This document shows, piece after piece, positions 8,660-20,948 of a stretch of DNA of 32,500 bases. The notes under the pieces were generated by a model. The model ran no database searches. It had not been told where the DNA came from and saw nothing but the letters and a program-made list of their open reading frames with translations. The stretch spans positions 115,001 to 147,500 of the forward strand of contig CAJNDS010000946.1 of the NCBI GenBank assembly GCA_905221605.1. Reading direction: 5' to 3'. This DNA comes from Symbiodinium natans. Taxonomy: Eukaryota > Sar > Dinophyceae > Suessiales > Symbiodiniaceae. Position numbers and translations under genes: made by a program. Each line of letters begins with the position of its first letter. Position 1 is the first letter of the stretch.

Positions 8660-9575
8660 TCATAAGGGGGGAGTCGCCTCCGCGCTCGCGTGGCTGAGCG
8701 CGAGGCTTCGCTTCACCTCGTCCACCTGGATTCCGGGCGACAGGGTTTAGGGTTTAGGGTTTAGGGTTTAGGGTTTAGGGTTTAGGGTTTAGGGTTTAGG
8801 GTTTAGGGTTTAGGGTTTAGGGTTTATTGTTTAGGGTTTAGGGTTTAGGGTTTAGGGTTTATTGTTTAGGGTTTAGGGTTTGAGCACGTTAAGGGATTCA
8901 GATTTGGCAGTTAGAATTCAGGTTTCACGGTTTGAGGTGAAGCATGGATCTAGGGTTCAGGGTAGGGGGGTTGGGCGGGCCTGCTTTAACTTCAGGTTTA
9001 GGACGGCCCTAAGCCCGAAACCCTAAGCCCTCGGCCCTAGGCCCTAGGCCCTAGGCCCTAAGCCCTAAGCCCTAAACCCTAAACCCTAAACCCTAAACCC
9101 CAAACCCTAAACCCTAAACCCTAAACCCTAAACCCTAACCCTAAACCCTAGACCCTAAACCCGAAACCCTAAACCCTAAACCCCATCTCGAGGCCCCGCG
9201 CTCGGTCCCGAAGCTCCTGCTCCGTGCGGCGGGAGGCGGAGCTCCTTCTCCAGGCTCTTAAAGCTTCAAGGGGGGGGGGGGGGGTTAGGGTTTAGGGTTT
9301 AGGGTTTAGGGTTTAGGGTTTAGGGTTTGGGGTTTGGGGTTTGGGGTTTGGGGTTTGGGGTTTGGGGTTTGGGGTTTGGGGTTTGGGGTTTGGGGTTTGG
9401 GGTTTGGGGTTTGGGGTTTGGGGTTTAGGGTTCAGGCTCTTATGGGGTTCCGGGTTCAGGGCTTTAGAGGTTTCAGGGGTTCGGGGGCTCTTGGGCCTTT
9501 AGGGAGCTGCTTGTGAACGGGGTGAAGGAATGGAGGCAGCTCGTGCGCCGGCTCATGCATAGATCGGCTTCTCAT
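8660..9575 (-). CDS. Small gene of unknown function, three exons, ~68 aa
   Basis: Exons: 9575-9497 (ATG, MRSRSMHEPAHELPPF), 9256-9195 (GEGAPPPAARSRSFG) and 8725-8660 (VDEVKRSLALSHASAEA, then stop). Junction phases match (1-1 and 0-0). Donors are AAAG|GC and GGG|GC; acceptors are TTAAG| and CCAG|GT. The ATG lies three bases after a CAG that could accept a spliced leader. The intron between exons 1 and 2 holds the TTTGGGG array and a CCC/GGG run, and the second intron holds CCCTAAA and TTTAGGG arrays. No family is recognised. Each island has other open frames, so single junctions are weak; the case rests on start, phases and stop together. Confidence 0.45.
8743..8881 (+). repeat. TTTAGGG array
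   Basis: About 19 heptamers with two TTTATTG variants. It directly borders the terminal exon at 8660-8725. Confidence 0.95.
9010..9185 (-). repeat. CCCTAAA array with degenerate left part
   Basis: The left third is CCCTAAG/CCCTAGG variants, the rest mostly perfect. It abuts the exon at 9195-9256 and faces the TTTAGGG/TTTGGGG array on that exon's other side. Confidence 0.9.
9285..9430 (+). repeat. TTTAGGG array passing into a homogeneous TTTGGGG array
   Basis: Six TTTAGGG units are followed by about 14 perfect TTTGGGG units (9325-9424), then one TTTAGGG. The abrupt switch to a single variant suggests spread of one mutated unit by local amplification. A poly-G run precedes it at 9270-9284. 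Confidence 0.95.
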
Positions 9576-9731
9576 GGCGCTGAACCCTAAACCCCATTGA
9601 GACACTGGCGTTTAGGGCTTCAAGGATATTACGTCTTTAGGGTTTTGGGGGAAGTCGGCCGTGGGTTTCAAGGGCTTTAAGTGCTTAAGAGGGCTTGGGT
9701 TTAAGGGTTTACGGTTTAAGGATTTAGGGTC

Positions 9732-10004
9732 TCAAGACCCTTCCTGGATTCCTCGGCCGCGCTCCGGGTCCCCTTGCATCTTGCTCATCTTGCAGGGCAT
9801 GACTCCGGCTCCCTTTTGCGGTCCTATATAGAGCAACCCACTCTTGTAACAAGGACCCTAAACCCTAAACCCTAAACCCTAAACCCTAAACCCTAAACCC
9901 CAATTTAGATAACCACCCATGTACCGCAGAGTTATGCGGGTGCACCGGTAAGGGGAGTCAGCTTTGGCTTTGGCAGCATTTTCCATGCGCCGCGCGCAGT
10001 TCAT
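9732..10004 (-). CDS. Two-exon gene of unknown function, ~65 aa
   Basis: Exon 1 (10004-9899) starts MNCARRMENAAKAKADSP and continues YRCTRITLRYMGGYLNW; exon 2 (9823-9732) reads GVMPCKMSKMQGDPERGRG and ends at TGA. The phase is 1 on both sides. The ATG follows a strong acceptor (CGTTTTCTCCAG) by four bases, the best candidate spliced-leader site in the window. The exon 1 donor may be G|GTTTAGGG at 9898 or one of two G|GT sites slightly upstream, all in the same phase. The intron is about 75 bp and consists mainly of a CCCTAAA array on the plus strand, so here the telomeric repeat makes up most of an intron. No family is recognised; basic residues dominate. Confidence 0.55.
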
Positions 10005-10008
10005 GTGA

Positions 10009-10022
10009 CTGGAGAAAACGGT
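10009..10022 (-). promoter_or_regulatory. Probable spliced-leader acceptor
   Basis: The minus strand reads CCGTTTTCTCCAG immediately before TCAC and the ATG at 10004. A pyrimidine-rich tract and AG this close to a start codon is the layout expected for trans-splicing. Confidence 0.5.
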
Positions 10023-10174
10023 ACGCTCCCAGCTGAAGCAGCTTACCTTACTTCTCCAGTTACCAAGGGGAAAACAGGTTAAGTTTGATCCTAAAGCCCA
10101 AACCCTAAACCCTAAACCCCAAACCCTGCACCCTAAACCCAAAACGTTTAAAGTTCAACTATTGGCTAGGTAAG

Positions 10175-12778
<2,604 letters not shown>

Positions 12779-12806
12779 GTCTGCGAAAAGTCGATCTGTT
12801 CAGGGC
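12779..12806 (-). promoter_or_regulatory. 28-bp intergenic spacer with probable spliced-leader acceptor
   Basis: Between the stop of the upstream gene (12807-12809) and the atpH ATG (12778) there are only 28 bases, containing CGACTTTTCGCAG two bases before the ATG. The space is too short for a conventional promoter and fits trans-splicing of a polycistronic transcript. Confidence 0.55.
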
Positions 12807-13812
12807 TCAGCGGTTGCTATATGACGGAGCTTTCCCCAGCTTGAGCCCAGGCGCCGGCGCGGGGGCCTCCCAAGATGCGGGCCGACGCCAAACCCAACCG
12901 ACAAAGGCGCTAAGAGCCTCATATGAAGTAGGGTTTATATTTCTTGTATCCCCAAAAGGACAACCAATACATACACTCACCAATATTAAAAAGGAACCGT
13001 ATATAACCTCACCAAAAACAGTAATATAAACCCTACTTCATATGAATCCTAAGGCATGGGCATGTGTCAGCTGCCAAGGGCCCACCCCTGAACAGAAAGC
13101 TTGAGCCCTAAGCACCAAACACACCCGCCCGCCCGAAAACTGGAGACTTAAACCCTAAACCCTAAACCCTAAACCCTAAACCCTAAACCTTAAACCCCAA
13201 ACCCCAAACCCCAAACCCCAGACAACAACACCCAAACCCCGAGACCATGAATCCAGCTACTTGAGTTGACGAAGCCTTCATGGGTAGTCATAAGCAGGGC
13301 TATAAAGGTCTTAAGTACCTTAGGTATAGCTACCCTACTTATCACCCTTCTTATTCCTAGCCATGAACCCTACACCCTAAACCCTAAACCCTCCAGGTAA
13401 TTTTGAGCTGAAGCCGCCCAGCACCCTGAGCCCCAAAGAGGCTCCTGGCCGCTGGCACCATGGCACCGCCCAGGACTCGGAGGGTTTAGGGTTTAGGGTT
13501 TAGGGTTTAGGGTTTAGGGTTTAAGGTTTGGGGTTTAGGGTTTAGGGTTTAGGGTTTAGGGTTTAGGGTTTAGGGTTTAGCGTTTAGGGTTTAGGGTTTA
13601 GTGTTTAGGGTTTAGGGTTTAGGGGTTTGGGGTTTAGGGTTTAGGGGCTTCGGGTTTCGGGTTTCGGGCGTTGCGGGATTCGGAGGGTTCGGGCTTAGGG
13701 TGTAGGGTTTCGGGTTTATGGTTTAGGGTTTGGGGTTTGGGGTTTAGGGTTTTGAGTTTTGGGATTAGGTTTAGGGTTCAGGGTGTGTCACATGCTCCGC
13801 GCCCACCGCCAT
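12807..13812 (-). CDS. Small gene of unknown function, three exons, ~51 aa
   Basis: Exons: 13812-13803 (ATG plus three residues), 13475-13390 (GGAMVPAARSLFGAQGAG ... LQLKITWR) and 12866-12807 (APAPAPGLKLGKAPSYSNR, stop). Phases match (1-1, 0-0). Donors are GTGG|GC and AGG|GTTTAGGG; acceptors are CCGAG| and GGGAG|GC. The stop lies 28 bp upstream of atpH. The second intron carries the perfect-ended element at 12920-13044. No family is recognised. The tiny first exon is the weakest part, since a plus-strand reading of the middle exon (FELKPPSTLSPKEAPG) is also open. Confidence 0.42.
12920..13044. mobile_element. MITE with perfect 21-bp terminal inverted repeats
   Basis: CATATGAAGTAGGGTTTATA plus T at 12920-12940 is perfectly mirrored at 13024-13044. 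The 83-bp AT-rich interior encodes nothing. Perfect ends suggest recent movement. It sits in an intron of the 51-codon gene. Confidence 0.85.
13282..13352. repeat. Imperfect inverted repeat
   Basis: GGGTAGTCATAAGCAGGGCT pairs with AGCTACCCTACTTATCACCC around a centre near CTTAAG. It is probably another small MITE relic. Confidence 0.4.
13481..13660 (+). repeat. TTTAGGG array
   Basis: About 23 heptamers with scattered variants, starting directly at the acceptor side of the exon at 13390-13475. Confidence 0.95.
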
Positions 13813-13977
13813 GCAGAGCACGCGTTGTGGTGTGCACCAAGGCTCGCGTTTTCTACCAACCCGACTACCCAACCCAAGCTCTGCCAACACGCTCTCTTCT
13901 TCCTCGGGTTTAGGGCTTAGGGTTTAGGGTTTAGGGTTTAGGGTTTAGGGTTCAGGGTTTAGGGGTTTGCCCTCAGG

Positions 13978-16900
13978 TTATGCAAAAAGCAGGGTCTGGG
14001 GCTTCGACGCTTTTCCTCCCCCGGAGCTTCCTCCGCATCTGGTCCTGGGGTTGCTTTCGGGCTTCTAGGGCCTCGGGGGTTTAGGGTTCTTAGGGTTCTT
14101 GGGGTTCTTAGGCTTTAGGGTTTAGGGCCTCGCGGGTTTAGGGTTCTTCGGGTTTAGGGTTTGTAGGGCCCAGGGCCAGGGTGTGCCCTCAGGGGCGGAC
14201 AGGATGTGGGTTTAGGCTTTTTTTCTCACAACCCTATGCACCTTTTGGGTTGAGGGTTGAGGGTTTAGGGTTTAGGGTTTAGGGTTTAGGGTTTAGGGTT
14301 TAGGGTTTAGGGTTCTCTGGGGTATTGTGGAGGTGTCGGCATACAGAAGTCTGTGTCTCAGGGGTACTTGGATTTTGGGATGTGGCCATCGATGCACGAC
14401 TCGAGTTTTGCTTTGGTGCAGTTGTTGTGAACATGAGTGCTTGGGAAGCCCTAAAGCCCAAAGCCATGGTCCCTAAAGACCTAAACCCTAAACCCTAAAC
14501 CCAGAAAACGCTAAACCCTAAACCCTAAACCCTAAACCCTAAACCCTAAACCCTAAACCCTAAACCCTAAACCCTAAACCCTAAACCCTAAACCCTAAAC
14601 CCTGACCTATTCCTGAACCTTAAACCCTAAACTCTACGACCCTAAAACCCTAAACCCTGGACCCTAAACCCTAAACCCCAAACCCTAAAGCCTACGACCC
14701 TAAAACCCTAAACCCTAGACCCTAAACCCGAACCCTGAACCTTAAACCCTAAACCCTAAACCCACAAACCCCAAAACCTGAAGCCCCCGAGTCCTGATGG
14801 GGCCGCAGCAAGGATCGCCTCCTGCTGTTCTTTGGCAGCCTGAAGTGTAGGTTTACGGTTTAGGGTTCGGTTTAGGGTATAGGGTATAGGGTATAGGGTT
14901 TAGGGTTTAGGGTTTAGGGTTTAGGGCTTAGGACTTAGGGCTTAGGGCTTAGGGCTTAGGGCTTTGGGCTTAGGGCTTCGGGCTTAGGGCTTAGGGCTTG
15001 GGTTTAGGGTTTAGGGTTTAGGGTTTACCTTATCCCTTAACGAGCTGTAGATATGGGGTACCTCACTTCCCCAATTCCCTACTAAACCCTCAACCCTTGA
15101 CCTATAAACCCTACCCTCAGAACTGGTAAGGAGATGCCGCGGCCTTGTTCTCCATCTCCTTCAGTGCTTCCCACTCTCGAATCAGGCTGGAATCGACCTT
15201 GCGGAGGGTTTAGGGTTTAGGGTTTAGGGTTTGGGGTTTGGGGTTTAGGGTTTAGCATTTAGGGTTTAGGTTTTAGGGTCTAGGGTTTAGGGTTTATTGT
15301 TTTAGGGTTTTAGGGTTTAGGGTAATTTAATTACTTGTGCAGCAACCTGCAGCTCCCCAAAGAGGTGCAAGGCACCTCTGCCCGCCGGGGGCCGAGCTTG
15401 GAGTATGGTCTCGCGGAGCTTAGCCTTCAATGTCTGACACTGGCGCGTGCATCATGGACAACCCCCCAAAAGAGCCCAATACCCTCAACCAAGGAACAAG
15501 ACCTTAAATCATACTAAGGGAGACCTATATAACTTAAGGCAGACTTCATACTTTCGGGCTCTTTAGGTCTGCTAGACAGCCGCAAGACAGGCGGACATTC
15601 AGACGGAGACAGACGTAGACCGAGACAGCGATGGACACTCCCGCATGTCACCTGTGCAGCACGCACATTGGGCTCGGAGATGTCCGCCAGCCGGAGAATG
15701 CGATACACATCGGCGAGGTAGCGGAGCCTCAGCCGTCCGTGGAAGCAGTGACAGCAGAGGCTCTGGGGCACAATGGGGCACGCTAGACAAGAAAGGGTGT
15801 AGGGTAGGGTTGAGGGGTGAGCGTTCTAAAGTACAGATGGTGGGCAACTTCTTTGAATCACAATGCCTGAGCACAGGAAAACTTTGCTCTGTGGGTGCGC
15901 TGACCACGAACCCTTAACTGGATCAACTCTTCCTAAGTCGTGCCCAACACGGGACACATATTGTACCATCACAGTACACCCCGAAGAAGACCCTTGCAAA
16001 GCAGGTCATTTATTCTCCCGCTTGGTTTTCCGCACTCAAAGCCGGAAGTCCTTCACGTAAACCCTGCACTGAACGGCATGTCGAAGGTATCGTCCACATA
16101 TCAGAAGACCAGAATGTCTCCTAAGAAGCAACACGCATGTCCCCTGCAGAGCTGTCCCTGAGACCCAACATCCCTTGACTCCCCGAAGTGCCTAAACGCG
16201 AAACCCTCAGATGTTCCCAACCCTAAACCCTCATAAACACCAAGGCCCTGAACACCAACCCAAAAAAACAACCAGACTCCAAAACCCTAAACCCCTAAAA
16301 CCCCTAAATCCCCTAAAACCCCTAAAACCCCTAAAACCCCTAAAACCCCTAAAACCCCTAAAGCCCCTAAAGCCCCTAAAACCCCTAAAACCCCAAAAAC
16401 CCCAAAAACCCCTAAAACCCCTAAAACCCCTAAAACCCCTAAAACCCCTAAAACCCCTAAAACCCCTAAAACCCCTAAAACCCCTAAAACCCCTAAATCC
16501 CCTAAAACCCCTAAAACCCCTAAAACCCCTAAAACCCCTAAAACCCCTAAAACCCCTAAAACCCCTAAAACCCCTAAAACCCCTAAAACCCCTAAAACCC
16601 CTAAAACCCCTAAAACCCCTAACGCCCCTAAAACCCCTAAAACCCCTAAACCCCACCGCCCCCAGACCCCGAGGCCACGGCAGATTCCCCTCGGAGGTGA
16701 CCTTAAGAGCTATCGAACTGAGGGCTCCTTTTGCCGCCCTAAAGAATTGAGGAGCCGGTTTAGGGTTTAGGGTTTAGGGTTTAATGTTAACCTAGTAATA
16801 ATAAACCCCCCCCTCCCCCCCCCTTCAATCAAACCCCCCCAAATAGAGTGAGGCCCCTTTGAATAAGGATTCCTTTCCTTAGAGAGAATTAGAGAGGATC

Positions 16901-18010
16901 AGAGAGAATCACTCAGGATTCCTTTCCTTAGAGAGAATTAGAGAGGATCAGAGAGAATCAGAGAGGATCAGAAAGGAAAACGGACCCCCCCAAAAAAAAC
17001 AAGCCCCGACTGGCGTACTTTATTTCCAGGGCTTTATTATTGCGGCCGGGACACCTGGCGTACTTTAATGTTAGGGGCTTTAGTAATACTAGGTTAACAT
17101 GAGGGTTTAGGGTTTAGGGTTTAGGGTTTAGGGTTTAGGGTTTAGGGTTTAGGGTTTAGGGTCTACATCTTTCGTATCTCATTTTTGTGGAGCAGCTTCT
17201 TCTGCTCCGTATGATTGATCTTTCGGTGACGAATCTTCGCGGATGAAACTTTCGGTGGCGAAGAACATATATGTTGCAGCACCTTCTCCCATAGGGACCG
17301 TAACCTACCAAACTAGCACATAAAAACAAAAACCGCGCAAGGCAATCATTTTCAAGAGCACACGGTTTAGTGTTTGAAGTTTACATGTCAAAAGCCCCCG
17401 AGTCAGGAAGGGGTAACATCCCTGAATCACACCTAACCCAAAATCCTGAATATTAACCCCGGAGCCCTAACCCTCTAACCCCAAAAAACTGAACCCCAAA
17501 CCTCCAACCCTGCCCGCACTTTAAAAACCCTTGTACACCTAAAAAAACCGAAAACCGAAACTCTATACCCCTCCCCTCCCAAACAGAATCCTAAGCCCCA
17601 ATTAAGCCCTAAACACTCCCACCTAAACTGCCTACACCGAAATGTTGGCCATATCCCTAAACCCTAAACCCTGAACCCTAAACCCTAAACCCTAAACCCT
17701 AAACCCTAAACCCTGAACCCTAACATATACATGGGTGCGCGCGCCTCTCGGGCAGGGCTCTGCCCCGGCGCATAAACCCTTCAACCCTTAAGCCCTTAAA
17801 CCCTTAAACCCTTGAACCCTTGAACCCTTGAACCCTTGAACCCTTAAATTAAACCCTTAAACCCTTAAACCCTTAAACCCCTTAAGCCCTTAAAACCTTA
17901 AACCCTTGAACCCCGAAACCCTTGAACCCTTGAACCCTTAAGCCCTTAAGCCCTTAAACCCTTAAACCCTTAAACCCAGGACAACCCTGGAGCCCCCATT
18001 GGTGCCGCAT
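13978..18010 (-). CDS. Gene of unknown function, seven exons, ~144 aa, mostly helical
   Basis: Exons: 18010-17976 (ATG, MRHQWGLQGCP), 16738-16676 (GALSSIALKVTSEGNLP), 15727-15652 (LADVYRILRLADISEPNV), 15424-15347 (AKLRETILQARPPAGRG ... FGELQ), 15197-15144 (LIREWEALKEMENK), 14839-14778 (AAKEQQEAILAAAPSGLGGF) and 14044-13978 (GGKASKPQTLLFA, stop). All six junctions keep frame (2, 2, 0, 0, 0, 2). Donors include CAG|GT three times and AAG|GC; acceptors are AG|G in all. The long amphipathic helices suggest a coiled-coil or adaptor protein, but no family is recognised. Introns hold the 9-bp array at 16285-16655, two MITE-like elements and several TTTAGGG/CCCTAAA arrays. The central four exons are the best supported; first and last exons are less sure. 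An alternative end at 15118 (stop after SPYQF) exists if the 15143 donor is not used. Confidence 0.6.
14482..14770 (-). repeat. CCCTAAA array, mostly perfect then degenerate
   Basis: About 13 perfect units at 14513-14602, the rest CCCTAAAA/CCCTGAA/CCCTACGA variants. It lies just below the exon at 14778-14839 and opposes the TTTAGGG-type array at 14862-15025. Confidence 0.9.
15469..15564. mobile_element. MITE-like element, GCCCAATGCCCC family, copy 2
   Basis: AAAGAGCCCAATACCCTC at the left and CGGGCTCTTT at the right give a 9-bp perfect terminal inverted repeat. The interior has CTTAAATCATACTAAGG, the complement of the motif in copies 1 and 3. It lies in an intron of the 144-codon gene. Confidence 0.6.
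16285..16655 (-). repeat. Homogeneous 9-bp array CCCCTAAAA (TTTTAGGGG)
   Basis: About 40 units of a 9-bp variant of the telomere repeat, with single CCCCTAAAT, CCCCTAAAG and CCCCAAAAA units. Because the period is a multiple of three it yields long but meaningless open frames (Pro-Leu-Lys and Phe-Arg-Gly repeats). It ends just below the exon at 16676-16738. Confidence 0.97.
16784..17100. mobile_element. MITE-like element with internal duplication
   Basis: ATGTTAACCTAGTAATAATA at the left end is mirrored by TTTAGTAATACTAGGTTAAC plus AT at the right end. Inside, a 46-bp segment starting AGGATTCCTTTCCTTAGAGA is repeated directly (16866-16911 and 16915-16960), and CTGGCGTACTTTA occurs twice (17010, 17055). 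It is inserted between two TTTAGGG arrays. Confidence 0.8.
17101..17975. other. Intron interior with arrays and no resolved exon
   Basis: TTTAGGG array (17101-17162), then about 480 bp of mixed sequence, a CCCTAAA array (17655-17725), a GC-rich island at 17727-17772 and an 8-bp CCCTTAAA array (17775-17976). On the minus strand an ATG frame at about 17267-17181 reads MFFATESFIREDSSPKDQS and stops. It could be an alternative first exon of the 144-codon gene but lacks a good donor. Confidence 0.4.
17775..17976 (-). repeat. 8-bp CCCTTAAA / CCCTTGAA array
   Basis: About 24 units, with an extra T relative to the telomere heptamer. It runs directly into the donor of the exon at 17976-18010. Confidence 0.93.
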
Positions 18011-18301
18011 TTTACGACTGAGCGTGGCTACAGAACTAACGCCCCAAATCCCATTTAGGGTTTCGGGTTTAGGGTGTAGGGTTTGGGGTTTCGGGTTTGG
18101 GGTTTGGGGTTTGGGGTTTAGGGTTTAAACCCCAAACCCTAAATCCTAAACCCGCACCGTTGAGGTGACTTAGGGTTTGACGGGGCTAGGGGTGCCCCAG
18201 TGGCGACCGGCTTTCTAGGGAACTCTTTTTCCGCGCCCCAAAAAAGGGTGCACACACACACACACCCTAAACCCTAAACCCTAAACCCTAAACCCTAAAC
18301 C

Positions 18302-18422
18302 CTACATGGGTGCCCCGGCAGCAGCTCCCTGGAGGCGTGCTGCGAGCGCCGGGAAGCTGCGCTCGCAAAGCACCAGGTCCAGGGCGATTCTGGCAGAGGG
18401 TTTAGGGTTTAGGGTTTAGGGT

Positions 18423-18461
<39 letters not shown>

Positions 18462-20815
18462 GGTTTAGGGCTTAGGGTTTAAGACGTTTGGCAGTTCGGG
18501 GGCTATAGGGGCTTGGAGGGTTTAGGATTGTTCAGGAACTACTAGGTACAAGGGTTTTGCGTTTAGAACATGTGTTTTTTAATGTCTAAAATGGTGTTGG
18601 GCTTAGGATTTCCGGGTTTTAGGGTTTAGGGTTTAGGGGCTTTACGAACTGTCGGATTTGTCGAAGCTCTCTTGCTCATGAAGGAAGTGCGGCCAAAAGC
18701 CCTAAACCCTAAACAGGCTACCCCTACACCCCTAAACCCTTCACCCTAAACCCTTTCAAACCCTGAACTGTAGCAAGGGCCTAAGCCCCCGAAGCACTGC
18801 ACCGTACAGCAAGCTTCCTGAGTTAAGCCCTGGCCCCCCAAGCTCCTGAACCCCGCAAACCCGGGACCCCCAAGCCCTAAACCCCCAAGCCCTAAACCCC
18901 CAAGCCCTAAACCCCTAACCCCTAAACCCCCAAGCCCCTACACCCTAAACCCCTAACCCCTAAGCCCCTACACCCCCTCAAACCCCTCAAGCCCTGAACC
19001 CTAAACCGTAAGCCCTACGCCCTAAGCCCTAAGCCCTAAACCCCCCAAACCCCCCAAAGCCCCCAAGACCGAGGCCCCGACCCCTTCGGCCGCAGGAACC
19101 CGGCTGCGAGCCAGGGCCGCGACGCGCGGAAGTCGTTGAAGACCTCTTCGGAGGCCAACCCCTAAAACCCGAAACCTTTAACCCTCAACCCTATCAGCCC
19201 TACACCCTGAGCCCTGAGCCCTGAGCCCTAAACCCTAAACCTTAAGCCCCTAAACCCTTAACCCTAAACCCTAATCCCTAAACTCGAACCCTGAACTTCC
19301 AGGAGGCTTTGCAGGGTTTTGGGTTGAGGGTTTAGTTGGCTCAGGGTTTACGGATGGGGGACTTCTCGCAGAAGTGATGAGCTTCTAGATGTTAAACAAG
19401 CCCTGGAAAACCCTGAGCCCTAAACTCTCTACCCAAGCCGAAACCTTAAACCCTAACCCCCTACTCCCCAAACCGTAAACCTTAAACCTGAACCCCTTAA
19501 CCTTAAACCCTAAACACTAAACCCTCAAAGCCCAGTCAAAGCCCGAACCCGACCCCGAGACGCACTCCTTAGCGATCTCGAAGCCCGAAACCCAAACCCA
19601 AGGGAAGGGCGACGCGGTTTCGGGTTCGAAGGGTTTGGGCTTTAGAGACCGGGGGCTTAGGGGCTTTTACAGTCATACCGCGCTAAACGCACTCTAATCC
19701 CATTGAAGGATCCCGAACGGGGCGCCCTTAAACCCCAAACCCTAAACCTTGAACCCTAAAACCCCAAAACCCTAAAACCCCGAACCCTAAACCCCAAAAC
19801 CCCAGCTTTCTTTGCTGCTTTTGTGACTCTTAGGGTTTAGGGTTTAGGGTTTAGGGTTTAGGGTTTAGGGTTTAGGGTTTAGGGTTTAGGGTTTAGGGTT
19901 TAGGGTTTAGGGTTTAGGGTTTAGGGTCTAGGGTTCAGGGTTCAGGGTTTAGGGTTTAGGGTTTAGGGTTCAGGCGCCTGGAACAGCAAGTCCTCAAGAG
20001 GCTCCGGGCACTGGCTGGGCCTGGCAGTACTTCAAACTTCAAGACTTTGTGCTGTTTTAGGCTTTAGGCTTTAGGCTTTCGGCTTTCGGCTTTCGGCTTT
20101 CGGCTTTCGGCTTTCGGCTTTCGGCTTTCGGCTTTCGGCTTTAGGCTTTAGGCTTTAGGCTTTTGGCTTTAGGCTTTAGGCTTTAGGCGTTAGGCGTTAG
20201 GCTTTAGGCTTTAGGGCTTAGGGCTTAGGGTTTAGGGTTTGGGTTTAGGGTTTGGGTTTAGAGTTTAAGGTGTAGGGTGTAGGGTTTAGGCTGTAGTGTA
20301 GGGTTTGCAGGGTTCAAAGAGCTAAGGGGTCTCGGACACAACGCAAACATCGCCCCTATAAGCGTTTTTCTCCAAACGCACGACAGCTTTCTGGGGGAAA
20401 TTTGGGGGCCCCGTATACCCTTAAACCCGATAACCTCAAGTCCCTAAAGCCCAGTGTAGATGGGGATGAACGAAAATAAGCGACCGTTAGTAAAGACCTC
20501 CAAATCATAGGATTCCTTTATAATAAGGACCCCAATAAGGTGCCCCTAATTTCGGAGACCCTATGTGAATTCCCGCCTGTGCCCCAAACCCCAAAACCGA
20601 AAATAAACCTTAAGCCTAAAAACCCTAACTCTAAGAACCCTAAACCCTAAACCCTAAACCCTAAACCCTAAACCCTAAACCCTAAACCCTAAACCCTAAA
20701 CCACCGAAAATCAACCTAGGAGTGGCCTCAAGCCGGTCGACGCGTCAGGCTCAGCCTCGTTGCGGCTTGGAATTTTGGGTTTGGGTTTCAGAGCTTGGGC
20801 GTGAGAATTCAGCAT
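18302..20815 (-). CDS. Gene of unknown function, six exons, ~109 aa
   Basis: Exons: 20815-20716 (ATG, MLNSHAQALKPKPKIPSR ... LRPLL), 20044-20021 (LKFEVLP), 19826-19801 (TKAAKKAG), 19161-19070 (ASEEVFNDFRASRPWLAAGF), 18389-18302 (LDLVLCERSFPALAARL, then TAG). Phases match throughout (1, 1, 0, 2). An optional short exon near 19572 (IAK) would also keep frame. The first exon is open for 33 codons from its ATG to CTAG|GTTGAT, and the 19161-19070 exon has strongly GC-rich third positions. Exon 3 is only 26 nt between two telomeric arrays. The stop TAG is formed at the junction with a CCCTAAA array. No family is recognised. Exon 2 is the least certain. Confidence 0.5.
18700..19060 (-). repeat. Degenerate CCCTAAA-like tract
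   Basis: CCCTAAAC, CCCCAAGC and CCCTACAC variants with little perfect heptamer. It lies in the intron between the exons at 19070-19161 and 18302-18389. Confidence 0.75.
19830..19975 (+). repeat. TTTAGGG array
   Basis: About 20 heptamers with TTCAGGG variants at the right end, next to the 26-nt exon at 19801-19826. Confidence 0.96.
20053..20225 (+). repeat. GGCTTTA / GGCTTTC heptamer array
   Basis: About 24 units in which the third G of TTTAGGG is replaced by C. A block of about nine GGCTTTC is flanked by GGCTTTA. A second GGCTTTA array lies at 23221-23290. Confidence 0.95.
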
Positions 20816-20948
20816 TCAGGGCTTAGTAGGGTCAGGTTTCGGAGTTTAGGGTTTAGGGCGTTTAGGGTTTAGGGTTTTAGCCCTAAAACCCTTGACCCTA
20901 AATTCTAAACCGCATCACAGGGCGTCGGTTTGGGGCTTTAGGATCCTA

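Noticed and set aside
9334-9516. Gly-Phe-Gly-Val-Trp open frame
   Set aside because: Translation of the TTTGGGG array.
16211-16750. 179-codon plus-strand and 141-codon minus-strand open frames
   Set aside because: Both are read-through of the 9-bp CCCCTAAAA array and encode only Pro-Leu-Lys or Phe-Arg-Gly repeats.
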